Origin: an uncultured Collinsella sp.
Lineage (GTDB): Bacteria; Actinomycetota; Coriobacteriia; Coriobacteriales; Coriobacteriaceae
Assembly: GCA_900544205.1 (NCBI GenBank)
Contig: UQUG01000010.1
Span: 1 to 39,351, forward strand
DNA: 39,351 nucleotides
Reading direction: 5' to 3'
In this document: positions 8,362 to 16,135 of the stretch, in pieces
Numbering within the stretch: the first letter of the stretch is position 1
How the letters are laid out: each line of letters begins with the position of its first letter
Made by a program: the position numbers and the translations under genes
Notes under the pieces: generated by a model
The model's database searches: none
Told to the model about the DNA's origin: nothing
The model's input: the letters and a program-made list of their open reading frames with translations, nothing else

Positions 8362-11211
8362 TCACGACAGCTTAACGATCGGTGCAAAACCTTTCATAAG
8401 CTTTTTGGTCTGGCCGGTCTTTTCGAATTGAACCTCGATCATGTCTCCAGCGACCGAGATCACGGTACCCGTGCCAAAGGTCTTGTGGCTCACGGTATCG
8501 CCCGCGGCAAAGTCCTGCGATGCGCTGGCACGATCGACCTTGCGCTCCACCGTCGGGGATACCTTGGATGACGGCTTTTTGGCTCGCGGCGCGCCCGAGC
8601 CAAAAGTCGAGGCAACACGGCCGGCGTCGGGCGAAACCCCACGATGGCGCTCGGTGCCATAAGTGTTGCCGCCAAAGAAGTCATCGAAGCTCGATCCGCT
8701 GCGCGATCCAGAGCCGCCGGTCGAGCGCGTATGCGAGCCAAACACCTTGCCGCCATACATGTCCGAGCCCATACCCGAGCCAAACGTGCCGTGACGGTCG
8801 CCGCGCTTCTCCCAGCCCGTGCCCTCAAAACCGGCAGAACCGATACCGCTAAACTCGATATCCTCAAACGGAATCTCGTTGAGGAAGCGCGAGCGCGGGT
8901 TGGCAGAGGTCGAGCCGTAGGTGCGACGCGTGGCCGCATAGGTCAGGAACAGGCGCTTGCGAGCACGCGTGATGGCGACGTAGGCCAAGCGGCGCTCCTC
9001 CTCGAGCTTGCCCGGATCGTCACTGCCGCCAAAGTCGTGCACGTGCGGGAAGATACCCTCCTCCATGCCGGCCACGAACACCGCCGGGAACTCCAGGCCC
9101 TTGGCGGAGTGGATGGTCATCATGGTGATGGCATGCGTCTCGCCGGCCAGGGAATCCAAGTCGGAGCGCAGGGCCAGCCACTCCATGAGTGCCGGCAGCG
9201 CCTTACAGGTGAGCGGACCGTAGGTGCGCTCGATCTCGTCGGCATGCACGGCGCCCGCCGGCAGCTCAGTCGGCGCGGCATACGCGTTGCCCGCGATGGC
9301 GGCAGCCAGGGCATCCTGCGGCGAGAGCGCCGGGGCCGCCAGGCTATCGAGCGGATTGGAACCCGCGGCATCACGCGCGCCAACGAGCGCCTCAAACGAA
9401 GACACGGGCGCAGACGGGCCGGGCTCGGGCGCAGGCGCGCTCACCACAACGGGCTCGGGCTCAACGTCGGCGGGCACATCGGCAACACCAGCAGCGCGCA
9501 GCTCTTCCAAGCTCTCGAGCGTGCCTTCGATATCCTCGTGCGTCTCCTCAAATTCGGCAGCGACGCCCAGGAATTCCTGGATGTTCTCGGCGCGACTCTC
9601 GGACTCCATGGTGCCCTCGGCGCGGAAAGCCTGCAGCAGGCCCGTCTTATCGACAATCATCTCGACGACGTCCTTGAGCTCGCCGTCCATGCGGCGACCC
9701 TCGCGCACCAGCGACACAAAGCTCGACAGGCCATTGCGCACCTTGGCGCTAAACATGCCGGTTTCGGCGCACGCGATCTCGCAAGCCTGGAAGAACGAGC
9801 AACGGTTGTCGCGCGCCAGCTGCTCAATCTTTTGGATCGAGGTGGAGCCGATGCCGCGGCGCGGCGTGTTGATGACGCGCTTGACGCTCATCTCGTCGGC
9901 CGGGTTCACGATCATCTTGAGGTAGGCCATGACGTCGCGGATCTCGGCACGGTCGAAGAATCGCGTGCCGCCCACAATCTTGTAGGGCACGCCTGCGCGC
10001 AGGAACATATCTTCGAGGATACGCGACTGGGCGTTGGTGCGGTAGAACACGGCGATATCGTCGTAACTCGTGCCCTTGGAGTGCAGCTTTTCGATCTCGC
10101 CGGCAATCCAGCGGCCCTCGTCGCGCTCATCGCTTGCCTGGAAGGCCTGGATCTTCTCGCCGTCGCCCTCGGCCGTAAACAGGCGCTTGTCCTTGCGTTG
10201 CGAGTTGTGGCGCACCACGGCATTGGCGGCGCTCAGGATGTGACCCGTAGAGCGGTAGTTCTGCTCCAGCTTGACGGTCTTGCAGTTTTTAAAGTCCTTC
10301 TCAAAGTCCAGGATGTTGGTGATGTCGGCGCCACGCCAGCTGTAAATGGACTGGTCATCGTCGCCCACGACCATGAGGTTTTGGTACTTGGCGGCCAGCA
10401 GGTTGGCGATCTCGTACTGGACGTGGTTGGTGTCCTGATACTCGTCGACGCTAATGTAGCGGAAACGCTCTTGGTACTTGTCGAGCACCTCGGGGCGGGT
10501 GCGCAGCAGCTCGAGCGTGCGCACGAGCAGGTCGTCGAAGTCCATCGCGTTGGCGGCGCGCAGGCGGCGTTCCAGCTCCAGGTAGACCTGCGCGGCCTTT
10601 TTGTCGTTGGGGCTGTCGGCGGATTTGAGCATGTCCTCGGGGCCGATCATGGCGTTTTTGGCCGAACTGATCTTGCTGCGGATCATATTGATGGGGAATT
10701 GCTTTTGCTCGATACCGAGCGCCTGCATAATATCGCGCACCATGCGCTTGGAATCGTCATCATCGTAGATGGTGAACTGACCGGTGTAGCCCAGCAGGTC
10801 AGCGTCCTCGCGCAGCATGCGCACGCACATGGCATGGAAGGTGCACACCCACATGCCGCGGGTACCGCTGGGGATGAGTGCCGCCAGACGCTCGCGCATC
10901 TCGGCCGCGGCCTTGTTGGTAAACGTGATGGCAAGGATCTGCCAGGGCTTAACGCCCAGGTCGCCGAGCATATGTGCGATGCGGAAGGTCAAGACGCGGG
11001 TCTTGCCCGAGCCGGCGCCGGCAAGCACCAGCAACGGACCCTCGGTGGTCAGGACCGCCTCGCGCTGGGCGGGATTAAGGCTGTCGATGTCGACGAGCGG
11101 CTTGGGTGCCGGCGCGGGAGCGTCGTAGATGTCGAGCGGGACGAGCTCGGGTTCCGGCGCGGGCGACACGGGTACCGCGGCGTTCTTTTCCCAGGGCAAG
11201 GGCTGGGTCAT
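8362..11211 (-). CDS. pcrA: ATP-dependent DNA helicase PcrA/UvrD
   Basis: A 949-residue SF1A 3'-5' helicase for nucleotide excision repair and removal of obstacles from replicating DNA. Motifs in order are the Q-motif LNPAQREAV, Walker A AGAGSGKT (residues 64-71), DEYQDTN, GDDDQSIYSWRGA, QNYRST, TIHSAKGLEFPAVFVAGMEEG and VAITRARKRL. The C-terminal 50 residues form the Tudor-like domain of PcrA (GDTVSHKTFGTGTV…). The start is the ATG at 11211, with GAGGAG 7 nt upstream; an extra 28 codons upstream are not conserved. Unusual features are an Ala/Pro/Glu-rich insertion of about 120 residues (roughly 570-690) before the KGLE motif, a Pro-rich N-terminal leader and a Ser/Gly-rich linker before the Tudor domain. 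Confidence 0.95.
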   Translation of the reverse strand: MTQPLPWEKNAAVPVSPAPEPELVPLDIYDAPAPAPKPLVDIDSLNPAQREAVLTTEGPLLVLAGAGSGKTRVLTFRIAHMLGDLGVKPWQILAITFTNKAAAEMRERLAALIPSGTRGMWVCTFHAMCVRMLREDADLLGYTGQFTIYDDDDSKRMVRDIMQALGIEQKQFPINMIRSKISSAKNAMIGPEDMLKSADSPNDKKAAQVYLELERRLRAANAMDFDDLLVRTLELLRTRPEVLDKYQERFRYISVDEYQDTNHVQYEIANLLAAKYQNLMVVGDDDQSIYSWRGADITNILDFEKDFKNCKTVKLEQNYRSTGHILSAANAVVRHNSQRKDKRLFTAEGDGEKIQAFQASDERDEGRWIAGEIEKLHSKGTSYDDIAVFYRTNAQSRILEDMFLRAGVPYKIVGGTRFFDRAEIRDVMAYLKMIVNPADEMSVKRVINTPRRGIGSTSIQKIEQLARDNRCSFFQACEIACAETGMFSAKVRNGLSSFVSLVREGRRMDGELKDVVEMIVDKTGLLQAFRAEGTMESESRAENIQEFLGVAAEFEETHEDIEGTLESLEELRAAGVADVPADVEPEPVVVSAPAPEPGPSAPVSSFEALVGARDAAGSNPLDSLAAPALSPQDALAAAIAGNAYAAPTELPAGAVHADEIERTYGPLTCKALPALMEWLALRSDLDSLAGETHAITMMTIHSAKGLEFPAVFVAGMEEGIFPHVHDFGGSDDPGKLEEERRLAYVAITRARKRLFLTYAATRRTYGSTSANPRSRFLNEIPFEDIEFSGIGSAGFEGTGWEKRGDRHGTFGSGMGSDMYGGKVFGSHTRSTGGSGSRSGSSFDDFFGGNTYGTERHRGVSPDAGRVASTFGSGAPRAKKPSSKVSPTVERKVDRASASQDFAAGDTVSHKTFGTGTVISVAGDMIEVQFEKTGQTKKLMKGFAPIVKLS

Positions 11212-11351
11212 GGGCGACTCCTCATCTGACGGACGGCGCGCCTGCGGGCGGCGCCATAGTTTGAGCCGTACCAGTATACCGAGCCGCGCGGACACCGACG
11301 CAAATCACACCACGACTCCGTGCGTCACCGTCAGGCCCTCCCCAGCGGATC

Positions 11352-11384
11352 TGGCGCAATGGGGTCAGGTTACTTTGCACCAAT
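11352..11384 (-). repeat. Dispersed palindromic repeat, copy 3
   Basis: Read on the minus strand it begins TTGGTGCAAAG, continues CCTGACCCC and closes with TTGCGCCA. It shares its core and its terminal dyad with the copies at 2908 and 5031, but has two internal changes and one change in the closing arm. Confidence 0.6.
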
Positions 11385-11459
11385 CTATTGACAATCACGA
11401 AACCACCGATGTCATAGCAGCAGCAGCGAGCGGCGGCCAGGGCGAACAAATTGGCATGA

Positions 11460-11500
11460 AAAGGGGGCGGCATAGACCTTTTGGTCATGCCACCCCCTTT
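11460..11500. terminator. Rho-independent terminator of uppP
   Basis: A stem of about 17 bp with one mismatch and one bulge (AAAGGGGG… to …CCCCCTTT) encloses a TTTT loop. The minus-strand tail is TTTT and the plus-strand tail is TTT. It lies 45 nt after the uppP stop and is mainly a minus-strand terminator. Confidence 0.85.
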
Positions 11501-11544
11501 GAATGACAAGTTGTCGCCCTGACTGCCGCGCAGCGTCAACCAAG

Positions 11545-12525
11545 TTACAGGCCGAGCATGGGCTCCAAGACGAAGAAGTACGCAAGCACCACGATGCCCA
11601 GAATGATGCGGTAGACGCCGAAGCACTTGAAGTCGTGACGGCGGACGAAGCCCATGAGCCACTTGATAGCGATGAGCGAAACCACAAAGGCCACAACGCA
11701 GCCCACGCCCAGGATGGCGACCTCGTTGGCACCGAACGTACCGCCCTTGATGAAATACTTGACCAGCTTGAGCGCACTCGCGCCAAACATGACAGGGATG
11801 GCCAGGAAGAACGTAAACTTGGACGCCACCGAACGCGTGCAGCCCAAAAGCAGGCCGCCGATGATGGTGGAACCGGAGCGCGACGTGCCCGGAATCAGCG
11901 AGAGCACCTGGAAGCATCCGATGCCCAGTGCGGTCTTCCAACTTAGGTCCTCGAGCGTGGTGATGGAACCAAAGTCCAGATCCTCGTCATCGTCCCCGTC
12001 CTCGGCAACATCTGCCGCGGGCGCCGCAAAGTGCGCACCGGCGGGACGTCCACCCGACACCACAGCACGCGAACCAAACGAACCGGCAACGGCCATTTCC
12101 TCGCGCTTGCTCGCGCGCCAGTTCTCGATCACGATAAACAGCACGCCGTACACAATGAGCGCCAGCGCCACGACGGGAGCATTGTAGAAATGCTCCTCCA
12201 TCCAGTCGTTGAGCGGCAGGCCGATCGCCGCGGCGGGAATACAGCCGAGCACGATCTTGCCCCACAGCACCCAGGTGTCGCGACGGCCCTCCTTGCCCTT
12301 GCTAGGCGAGAACGGGTTGAGCTCGTGGAAGAACAGCACACAGACGGCCAAAATGGCGCCGAGCTGAATCACGACCAGGAACATATTCCAGAACGTCTCG
12401 CTCACGTTCATCTTGACGAACTCGTCCACCAAGATCATGTGGCCCGTCGACGAAACCGGCAACCATTCGGTGATGCCCTCGACCAGGCCCATGAAGGCAG
12501 ATTTTAGAAGCTCGATAATATCCAA
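11545..12525 (-). CDS. uppP: Undecaprenyl-diphosphatase UppP (BacA)
   Basis: A 326-residue membrane enzyme that dephosphorylates undecaprenyl diphosphate to recycle the lipid carrier for peptidoglycan and other envelope polymers; overexpression gives bacitracin resistance in other bacteria. The signature GLVEGITEWLPVSSTGH lies near the N-terminus and PGTSRSGSTIIGGLLLG in the second half. The start is a TTG at 12525, because GAGGGGG is 5 nt upstream and the family N-terminus (DIIELLKSAFMGLVEG) begins there; the longer frame from 12594 is not conserved. A polar, acidic insertion of about 50 residues (about 135-188, including GDDDEDLD) splits two helices and is longer than usual for the family. 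Confidence 0.94.
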   Translation of the reverse strand: MDIIELLKSAFMGLVEGITEWLPVSSTGHMILVDEFVKMNVSETFWNMFLVVIQLGAILAVCVLFFHELNPFSPSKGKEGRRDTWVLWGKIVLGCIPAAAIGLPLNDWMEEHFYNAPVVALALIVYGVLFIVIENWRASKREEMAVAGSFGSRAVVSGGRPAGAHFAAPAADVAEDGDDDEDLDFGSITTLEDLSWKTALGIGCFQVLSLIPGTSRSGSTIIGGLLLGCTRSVASKFTFFLAIPVMFGASALKLVKYFIKGGTFGANEVAILGVGCVVAFVVSLIAIKWLMGFVRRHDFKCFGVYRIILGIVVLAYFFVLEPMLGL

Positions 12526-12774
12526 AGGGACCCCCTCGTTAGACACCCGCCGGTAGATGTTCTGCGGACGGTGCGGGCGATGTCCCATTATCAACCGTTG
12601 GCGGCGCGCCTGCGCCTACCCTTACCAAAAAACTCGCCCGTTCACAGAATTGCGAGCGGTCAAACCCAAATCCTTGGGTATAACTGCAACAAGATAAAGT
12701 GTCCGGCGGCCAACGCGCCCGCGCCCGCCCGATGCACGAGCCCCGCGCCCGTGCGATAGACCAAGGAGGAAACC

Positions 12775-13212
12775 ATGAACGAGGGCTACACCAAGGTATT
12801 TGTTTCACTCGACGGTACTGAGCAGCAGGATTTTGTGCTCGCACGCGCCATCAAGGTCGCCGCGAACAACGGCGCCAAGCTAATCATCGGCCACGTTATC
12901 GATTCCACGGCGCTCGAGAGCGCCGGTTCCTATCCGGTCGATCTGGTCAACGGCCTAGAGGAGGCATTTAAGAACTCCATCGCCAAGCAGCTCGAAGAGG
13001 CCAAGGCCAATCCCGATATTCCCGAGGTCGAGGTCATGATTCGCGCCGGCCGCATTCGCGAGACGCTCAAGGACGAGATGCTCGACGTGGTTAAGCCCGA
13101 CCTGGTGCTCTGCGGCGCCCGCGGCCTGTCCTCGATCAAGTATGCGCTCCTGGGTTCGATTTCGACGTTCCTGCTGCGCAATACGGACTGCGACATTTTG
13201 GTCGTGAAGTAG
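12775..13212 (+). CDS. Universal stress protein (UspA family, ATP-binding type)
   Basis: A 145-residue single-domain Usp protein. The family fold is evident from VFVSLDGTEQQDFVLARAI at the N-terminus and DLVLCGARGLSSIKYALLGS near the C-terminus. The latter contains the G-x2-G-x9-G-S motif, which predicts ATP binding. AAGGAGG lies just before the ATG. It is divergent from uppP. Such proteins help survival in growth arrest and stress, but the specific role here cannot be inferred. Confidence 0.92.
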   Translation: MNEGYTKVFVSLDGTEQQDFVLARAIKVAANNGAKLIIGHVIDSTALESAGSYPVDLVNGLEEAFKNSIAKQLEEAKANPDIPEVEVMIRAGRIRETLKDEMLDVVKPDLVLCGARGLSSIKYALLGSISTFLLRNTDCDILVVK

Positions 13213-13225
13213 CGTTGCTCCCACC

Positions 13226-13318
13226 GGCCGCGGGGCCTGCGGGGTTTCCACGGGCACGTCCTCGCCGCGTTGCGGCTGCGGGATGTGCCCTTAGGAAACC
13301 CCTCCCGGCCCCGCGGCC
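13226..13318. repeat. Nested GC-rich inverted repeat after the usp gene
   Basis: The outer arms 13226-13257 and 13285-13318 pair in three blocks: GGCCGCGGGGCC with GGCCCCGCGGCC, GGGGTTTCC with GGAAACCCC, and GGGCAC with GTGCCC. They are separated by 2-3 nt internal loops. An inner hairpin GCCGC/GCGGC lies in the loop. It begins 13 nt after the usp stop and lies before the true terminator, so it is in the 3' untranslated region. Its plan, a long stem around a small hairpin, recalls the element at 8226-8354, but the sequence differs. Confidence 0.75.
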
Positions 13319-13359
13319 TTCGCAGCCTCACTTCAACGAGTTGTCTGATAGAAAAATGG

Positions 13360-13394
13360 CGTGCCGCCCCGGTTGGGGCGGCACGTTTTGTTTG
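13360..13394. terminator. Bidirectional terminator between usp and the histidine kinase
   Basis: A perfect 11-bp stem CGTGCCGCCCC/GGGGCGGCACG (13360-13370 and 13375-13385) with a GGTT loop has TTTTGTTT on the plus side and CCATTTTTC on the minus side. A partial second copy of the right arm and T-tail (GGCGGCACGTTTTTGTTT) follows at 13397-13414. Confidence 0.9.
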
Positions 13395-13435
13395 AGGCGG
13401 CACGTTTTTGTTTGGGCGGGCGTCTGCCGCGTGCG

Positions 13436-14479
13436 TTACTCAAAGTATTGGAACTTGTTGGTTGAGAAGGCAAACGTTACGACGAAGCCTTTGCCGGAAT
13501 CGGATGCTGCGGTGACGTCGATGCCCATCTTGGAGCACAGGCGCGCCACCAGGTAGAGGCCGATGCCCGTTGCGCGCTTGGTGGTGCGGCCGTTGTCGCC
13601 GGTAAAGCCCTTCTCGAACACGCGCGGCAGGTCGGCCGCGCTCACGCCGCAGCCGTTGTCCGCAACGGTGAGCTCGATGCGCTCGCTTGCCAGACCTTCG
13701 TCCAACAACGCGCCCGAAAACACAATCTTCGCACCGTCCTCACGCGCATATTTAATGCTGTTCTGAATGAGCTGGCCCAGAATAAACTCGAGCCACTTTT
13801 CGTCGGTAAAGACCTCAAAGTCGAGGTTCTCGCACACCGGCGCCACGTGTGCCGCGATGAGCTCACGCGCATTGGCCTTGATTGCGCCCGTCACCAGAGC
13901 CTTGAGGTTCCAGCGTCGAATCAGGTAATCGCGCTCCACAACCTCCGAGCGCGCGTAGTACAGCGCCTGGTCGATATAGCGCTCCACGCGAGCCAGCTCG
14001 CGACCGAGGTCATCTACGCGCGACAGGTCATCTTCGCTGCCGTCCAGGTTTTCCAAAATCAGATGGGCTGCCGCCAGGGGCAGCTTGGCCTCGTGGACCC
14101 AGCTCTCGATATAGTCGCGATAGTCATCGGTCTGGCGCCTGCCTTCGGCAACCTCGTCACAAGCGGCTTTGCCCACCCGGCGCAAGACCTCGTACTCGAG
14201 CTCGCCCTCGGCATAGGTCGGGCATTGCACCATCTCCTGCACCCATGCGGGACTCTCGAGCTCCTCTGCCGCGCGCTCCAACTGACGCAGAAAACGGCGA
14301 CGGCGAACGTACTCGATCACGATGCCGAGCATACCGAAGATAAAGGACACGCCGACCGCCACGACCACGATAGAAACGGGTGCGCCGGCGACCGTCAGCA
14401 CAAAGCAGCTCAGCAGCACGCCGCACGTCCACACGGCGACGGGAAGCAGCGCATCTTTGAAGAATTTGGCAAACGACAT
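13436..14479 (-). CDS. Sensor histidine kinase, intramembrane-sensing (Bce-like)
   Basis: A 347-residue membrane kinase. Two adjacent transmembrane helices (about residues 10-32 and 34-58) leave almost no extracellular loop, as in intramembrane-sensing kinases of the BceS type. The phosphoacceptor box is ESWVHEAKLPL with His129. The ATPase domain shows the N-box LIQNSIKYA, the G1 box VADNGCGV and the G2 box GIGLYL. It starts 9 nt after the response regulator stop, so both are in one operon and form a pair. Bce-type kinases usually respond to cell-wall antibiotics together with an ABC transporter, but no transporter gene is adjacent here, so the signal is unknown. Confidence 0.9.
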   Translation of the reverse strand: MSFAKFFKDALLPVAVWTCGVLLSCFVLTVAGAPVSIVVVAVGVSFIFGMLGIVIEYVRRRRFLRQLERAAEELESPAWVQEMVQCPTYAEGELEYEVLRRVGKAACDEVAEGRRQTDDYRDYIESWVHEAKLPLAAAHLILENLDGSEDDLSRVDDLGRELARVERYIDQALYYARSEVVERDYLIRRWNLKALVTGAIKANARELIAAHVAPVCENLDFEVFTDEKWLEFILGQLIQNSIKYAREDGAKIVFSGALLDEGLASERIELTVADNGCGVSAADLPRVFEKGFTGDNGRTTKRATGIGLYLVARLCSKMGIDVTAASDSGKGFVVTFAFSTNKFQYFE

Positions 14480-14488
14480 AGCCGGCCC

Positions 14489-15160
14489 CTAAACCGAATA
14501 GCCCTGGCCGCGGTGCGTCGTCAAATACCCCTTGATGCCGATTTTTTCGAGCGTGGTGCGCAGGCGGTTGATGTTGACGGTGAGCGTGTTGTCGTCCACG
14601 AAGGCGTCGGAGTCCCACAGGTCCTGCATGATGGCCGAGCGCGAGACGATCTTGCCCGCGCGACCCAAGAGCAGCGAGAGAATACGCAGCTCGTTTTTGG
14701 TGAGCTCGGTGCTGGTGCCGGTTTGCGTGTTGGTGACCGTAGAACGGGCGAGGTCGAGTTCCAGTCCCTTGTGGACGAGCGTGCTGCGCTCACCTGCCGC
14801 CGTGGTGCGGCGCAGCAGGGCATTGATACGAGCCACGAGCACGCGCGCGCTGTAGGGCTTGGGCACAAAGTCGTCCGCGCCGAGCGTTATGGCCATGACC
14901 TCGTCGATCTCGGTCGTGCGCGAGGTAAGCACGATGATGGGGACCTCGGATTCGCGACGAACCTCGTGGCAGATGTGCTGGCCGTCTTTGACGGGAAGCG
15001 TCAGGTCGAGCAGCACCAGATCGGGCGCGGCGGCAAGGATATCGCGCGAGACATGCTCAAACGACTCACAGGCCTCGACCCCAAAACCGGCACGGGCAAG
15101 GATATCGGCAAGCTCGCGACGAATGGGCTCGTCGTCCTCAACGATATAGATCAGCGCCAT
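14489..15160 (-). CDS. Response regulator, OmpR/PhoB family
   Basis: A 223-residue DNA-binding response regulator and partner of the downstream kinase. The receiver domain has VEDDEP at residues 7-12, the phosphoacceptor Asp52 in LLDLTLP, and the conserved Lys in VPKPY near 101. The C-terminal winged helix (about 130-223) includes LTKNELRILSLLL and ends in the typical HRGQGYSV. The ATG at 15160 follows AAGAGGGGAG. It is the first gene of a two-gene operon. The target genes are unknown; the close distance to uppP is suggestive only. Confidence 0.93.
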   Translation of the reverse strand: MALIYIVEDDEPIRRELADILARAGFGVEACESFEHVSRDILAAAPDLVLLDLTLPVKDGQHICHEVRRESEVPIIVLTSRTTEIDEVMAITLGADDFVPKPYSARVLVARINALLRRTTAAGERSTLVHKGLELDLARSTVTNTQTGTSTELTKNELRILSLLLGRAGKIVSRSAIMQDLWDSDAFVDDNTLTVNINRLRTTLEKIGIKGYLTTHRGQGYSV

Positions 15161-15278
15161 GGATTCCGCTCCCCTCTTGGTTGTCTTGCCCCATTATGAC
15201 CGCGGAGCCGCAGGTACGCGCCTCGCGCGGCATCAAGGTGACAGAACTGTTCGCGAGCGGCAGAGGCTCGCAACGAGC

Positions 15279-15308
15279 ACGGGAATTAAATGAGTTTTTA
15301 ATCCCCGT
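15279..15308. repeat. Inverted repeat upstream of the response regulator
   Basis: ACGGGAATTAAA (15279-15290) pairs with TTTAATCCCCGT (15297-15308), one mismatch in 12. It lies 15 nt beyond the stop of the next upstream minus-strand gene and 120 nt before the regulator start. It has no T-run after the stem, so it may be either a weak terminator or a protein-binding site. Confidence 0.4.
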
Positions 15309-15322
15309 CCCAGAAAAATCAT

Positions 15323-16030
15323 TTAGCGGCGGGCACGGAGCTTTTCGTAGCCTTCGGCGAAGAAGGCGACCGTCGCGGCGTCGGCCTCGGCGGCGTCCGT
15401 CTCAGTTGCGGGGACCACGCCGTGCTCGTCGCTCACCAGGAACAACGCGCCCTTAAGCTGCGCGGGAATGTCTACACGCGTGACCGGGATGCCCTTGGTC
15501 TGGGCCAGCTGCTCAATGAGCGTCGCCGTGCCGCACAGGCACTCGTCCGCCGGCGCCACAAAGGCAAGCTCGCCGTTATCGACGGCGGCGAGCAGCTCGG
15601 GCGCCACGCCGGTCTCGTCGGCCTCGGAGCGGGCCTCGGCGGAGCGGGCACGTAGCGCCTTGGCCGACGTATCGGTTAGCGGCTCGTACTCCCCCACCGT
15701 CATGGCGGCGTTGCCGTTGACGTCGATCACCAGCATGAGCACGCCGTCGCGTGCAGTGTAATCGCCCTCGGCAAGCGACCACTCAACGTGCTGCTTGGCC
15801 CAACTGAGCATGTTATGGGTAAGCGGCTCGCCCTGCACCAAGCGCTCGGACAGTGCGCGAATGTGGCGGTTGAGCATGGGCACCTTTTTATTGGACATGC
15901 GCCAACGACAGACAAGCGCGGGCTTGTCGAGCGTAAACTTCTCGACCGCCTCCTGATTGGCGCAAAAGTCCTCGTACGCACGCTGATCCTCGGCATTGCC
16001 AAACAGCTCGGCATCATCAATCTGGGGCAT
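15323..16030 (-). CDS. Conserved-looking hypothetical protein
   Basis: A 235-residue soluble protein from the ATG at 16030 (GAAAGGT, 7 nt spacing); an ATG at 16054 with GAGGA would add 8 residues. I do not recognise the family. It has no signal peptide or membrane helix. The middle part, LMLVIDVNGNAAMTVGEYEPL, reads as a beta-rich core. The C-terminal part contains ADECLCGTATLIEQL, which may be a ligand loop with two cysteines. Codon use and composition match the neighbours, so it is a native gene. It lies downstream of purH but beyond the purH terminator, so it is probably a separate unit. Confidence 0.7.
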   Translation of the reverse strand: MPQIDDAELFGNAEDQRAYEDFCANQEAVEKFTLDKPALVCRWRMSNKKVPMLNRHIRALSERLVQGEPLTHNMLSWAKQHVEWSLAEGDYTARDGVLMLVIDVNGNAAMTVGEYEPLTDTSAKALRARSAEARSEADETGVAPELLAAVDNGELAFVAPADECLCGTATLIEQLAQTKGIPVTRVDIPAQLKGALFLVSDEHGVVPATETDAAEADAATVAFFAEGYEKLRARR

Positions 16031-16071
16031 GGTTGTACCTTTCGTGTTAGTCATTCCGTCCTCTTATACCA

Positions 16072-16106
16072 AAAAGACGGCCCTCCAAACGGAGCAGCCG
16101 TCTTTT
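16072..16106 (-). terminator. Rho-independent terminator of purH
   Basis: The stem AAAAGACGGC/GCCGTCTTTT (16072-16081 and 16097-16106) has an inner CTCC/GGAG pairing. The minus-strand stem is followed by a T-run. It lies 30 nt after the purH stop. Confidence 0.9.
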
Positions 16107-16135
16107 GCAGAGATTATTTTGTCCCAAGGCGGAAC

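Larger units (their letters stand above)
11212..11544. other. Gene-free gap upstream of pcrA
   Basis: This 333-bp gap holds the third copy of the TTGGTGCAAAG repeat (11352-11384, minus orientation) and the uppP terminator. Elsewhere I see only the pcrA leader and no coding signal. The pcrA promoter should lie between 11225 and 11350 but shows no clear boxes. Confidence 0.5.

Noticed and set aside
8644..11229. 861-codon plus-strand frame opposite pcrA
   Set aside because: A shadow of the high-GC helicase gene, which has all motifs on the minus strand.
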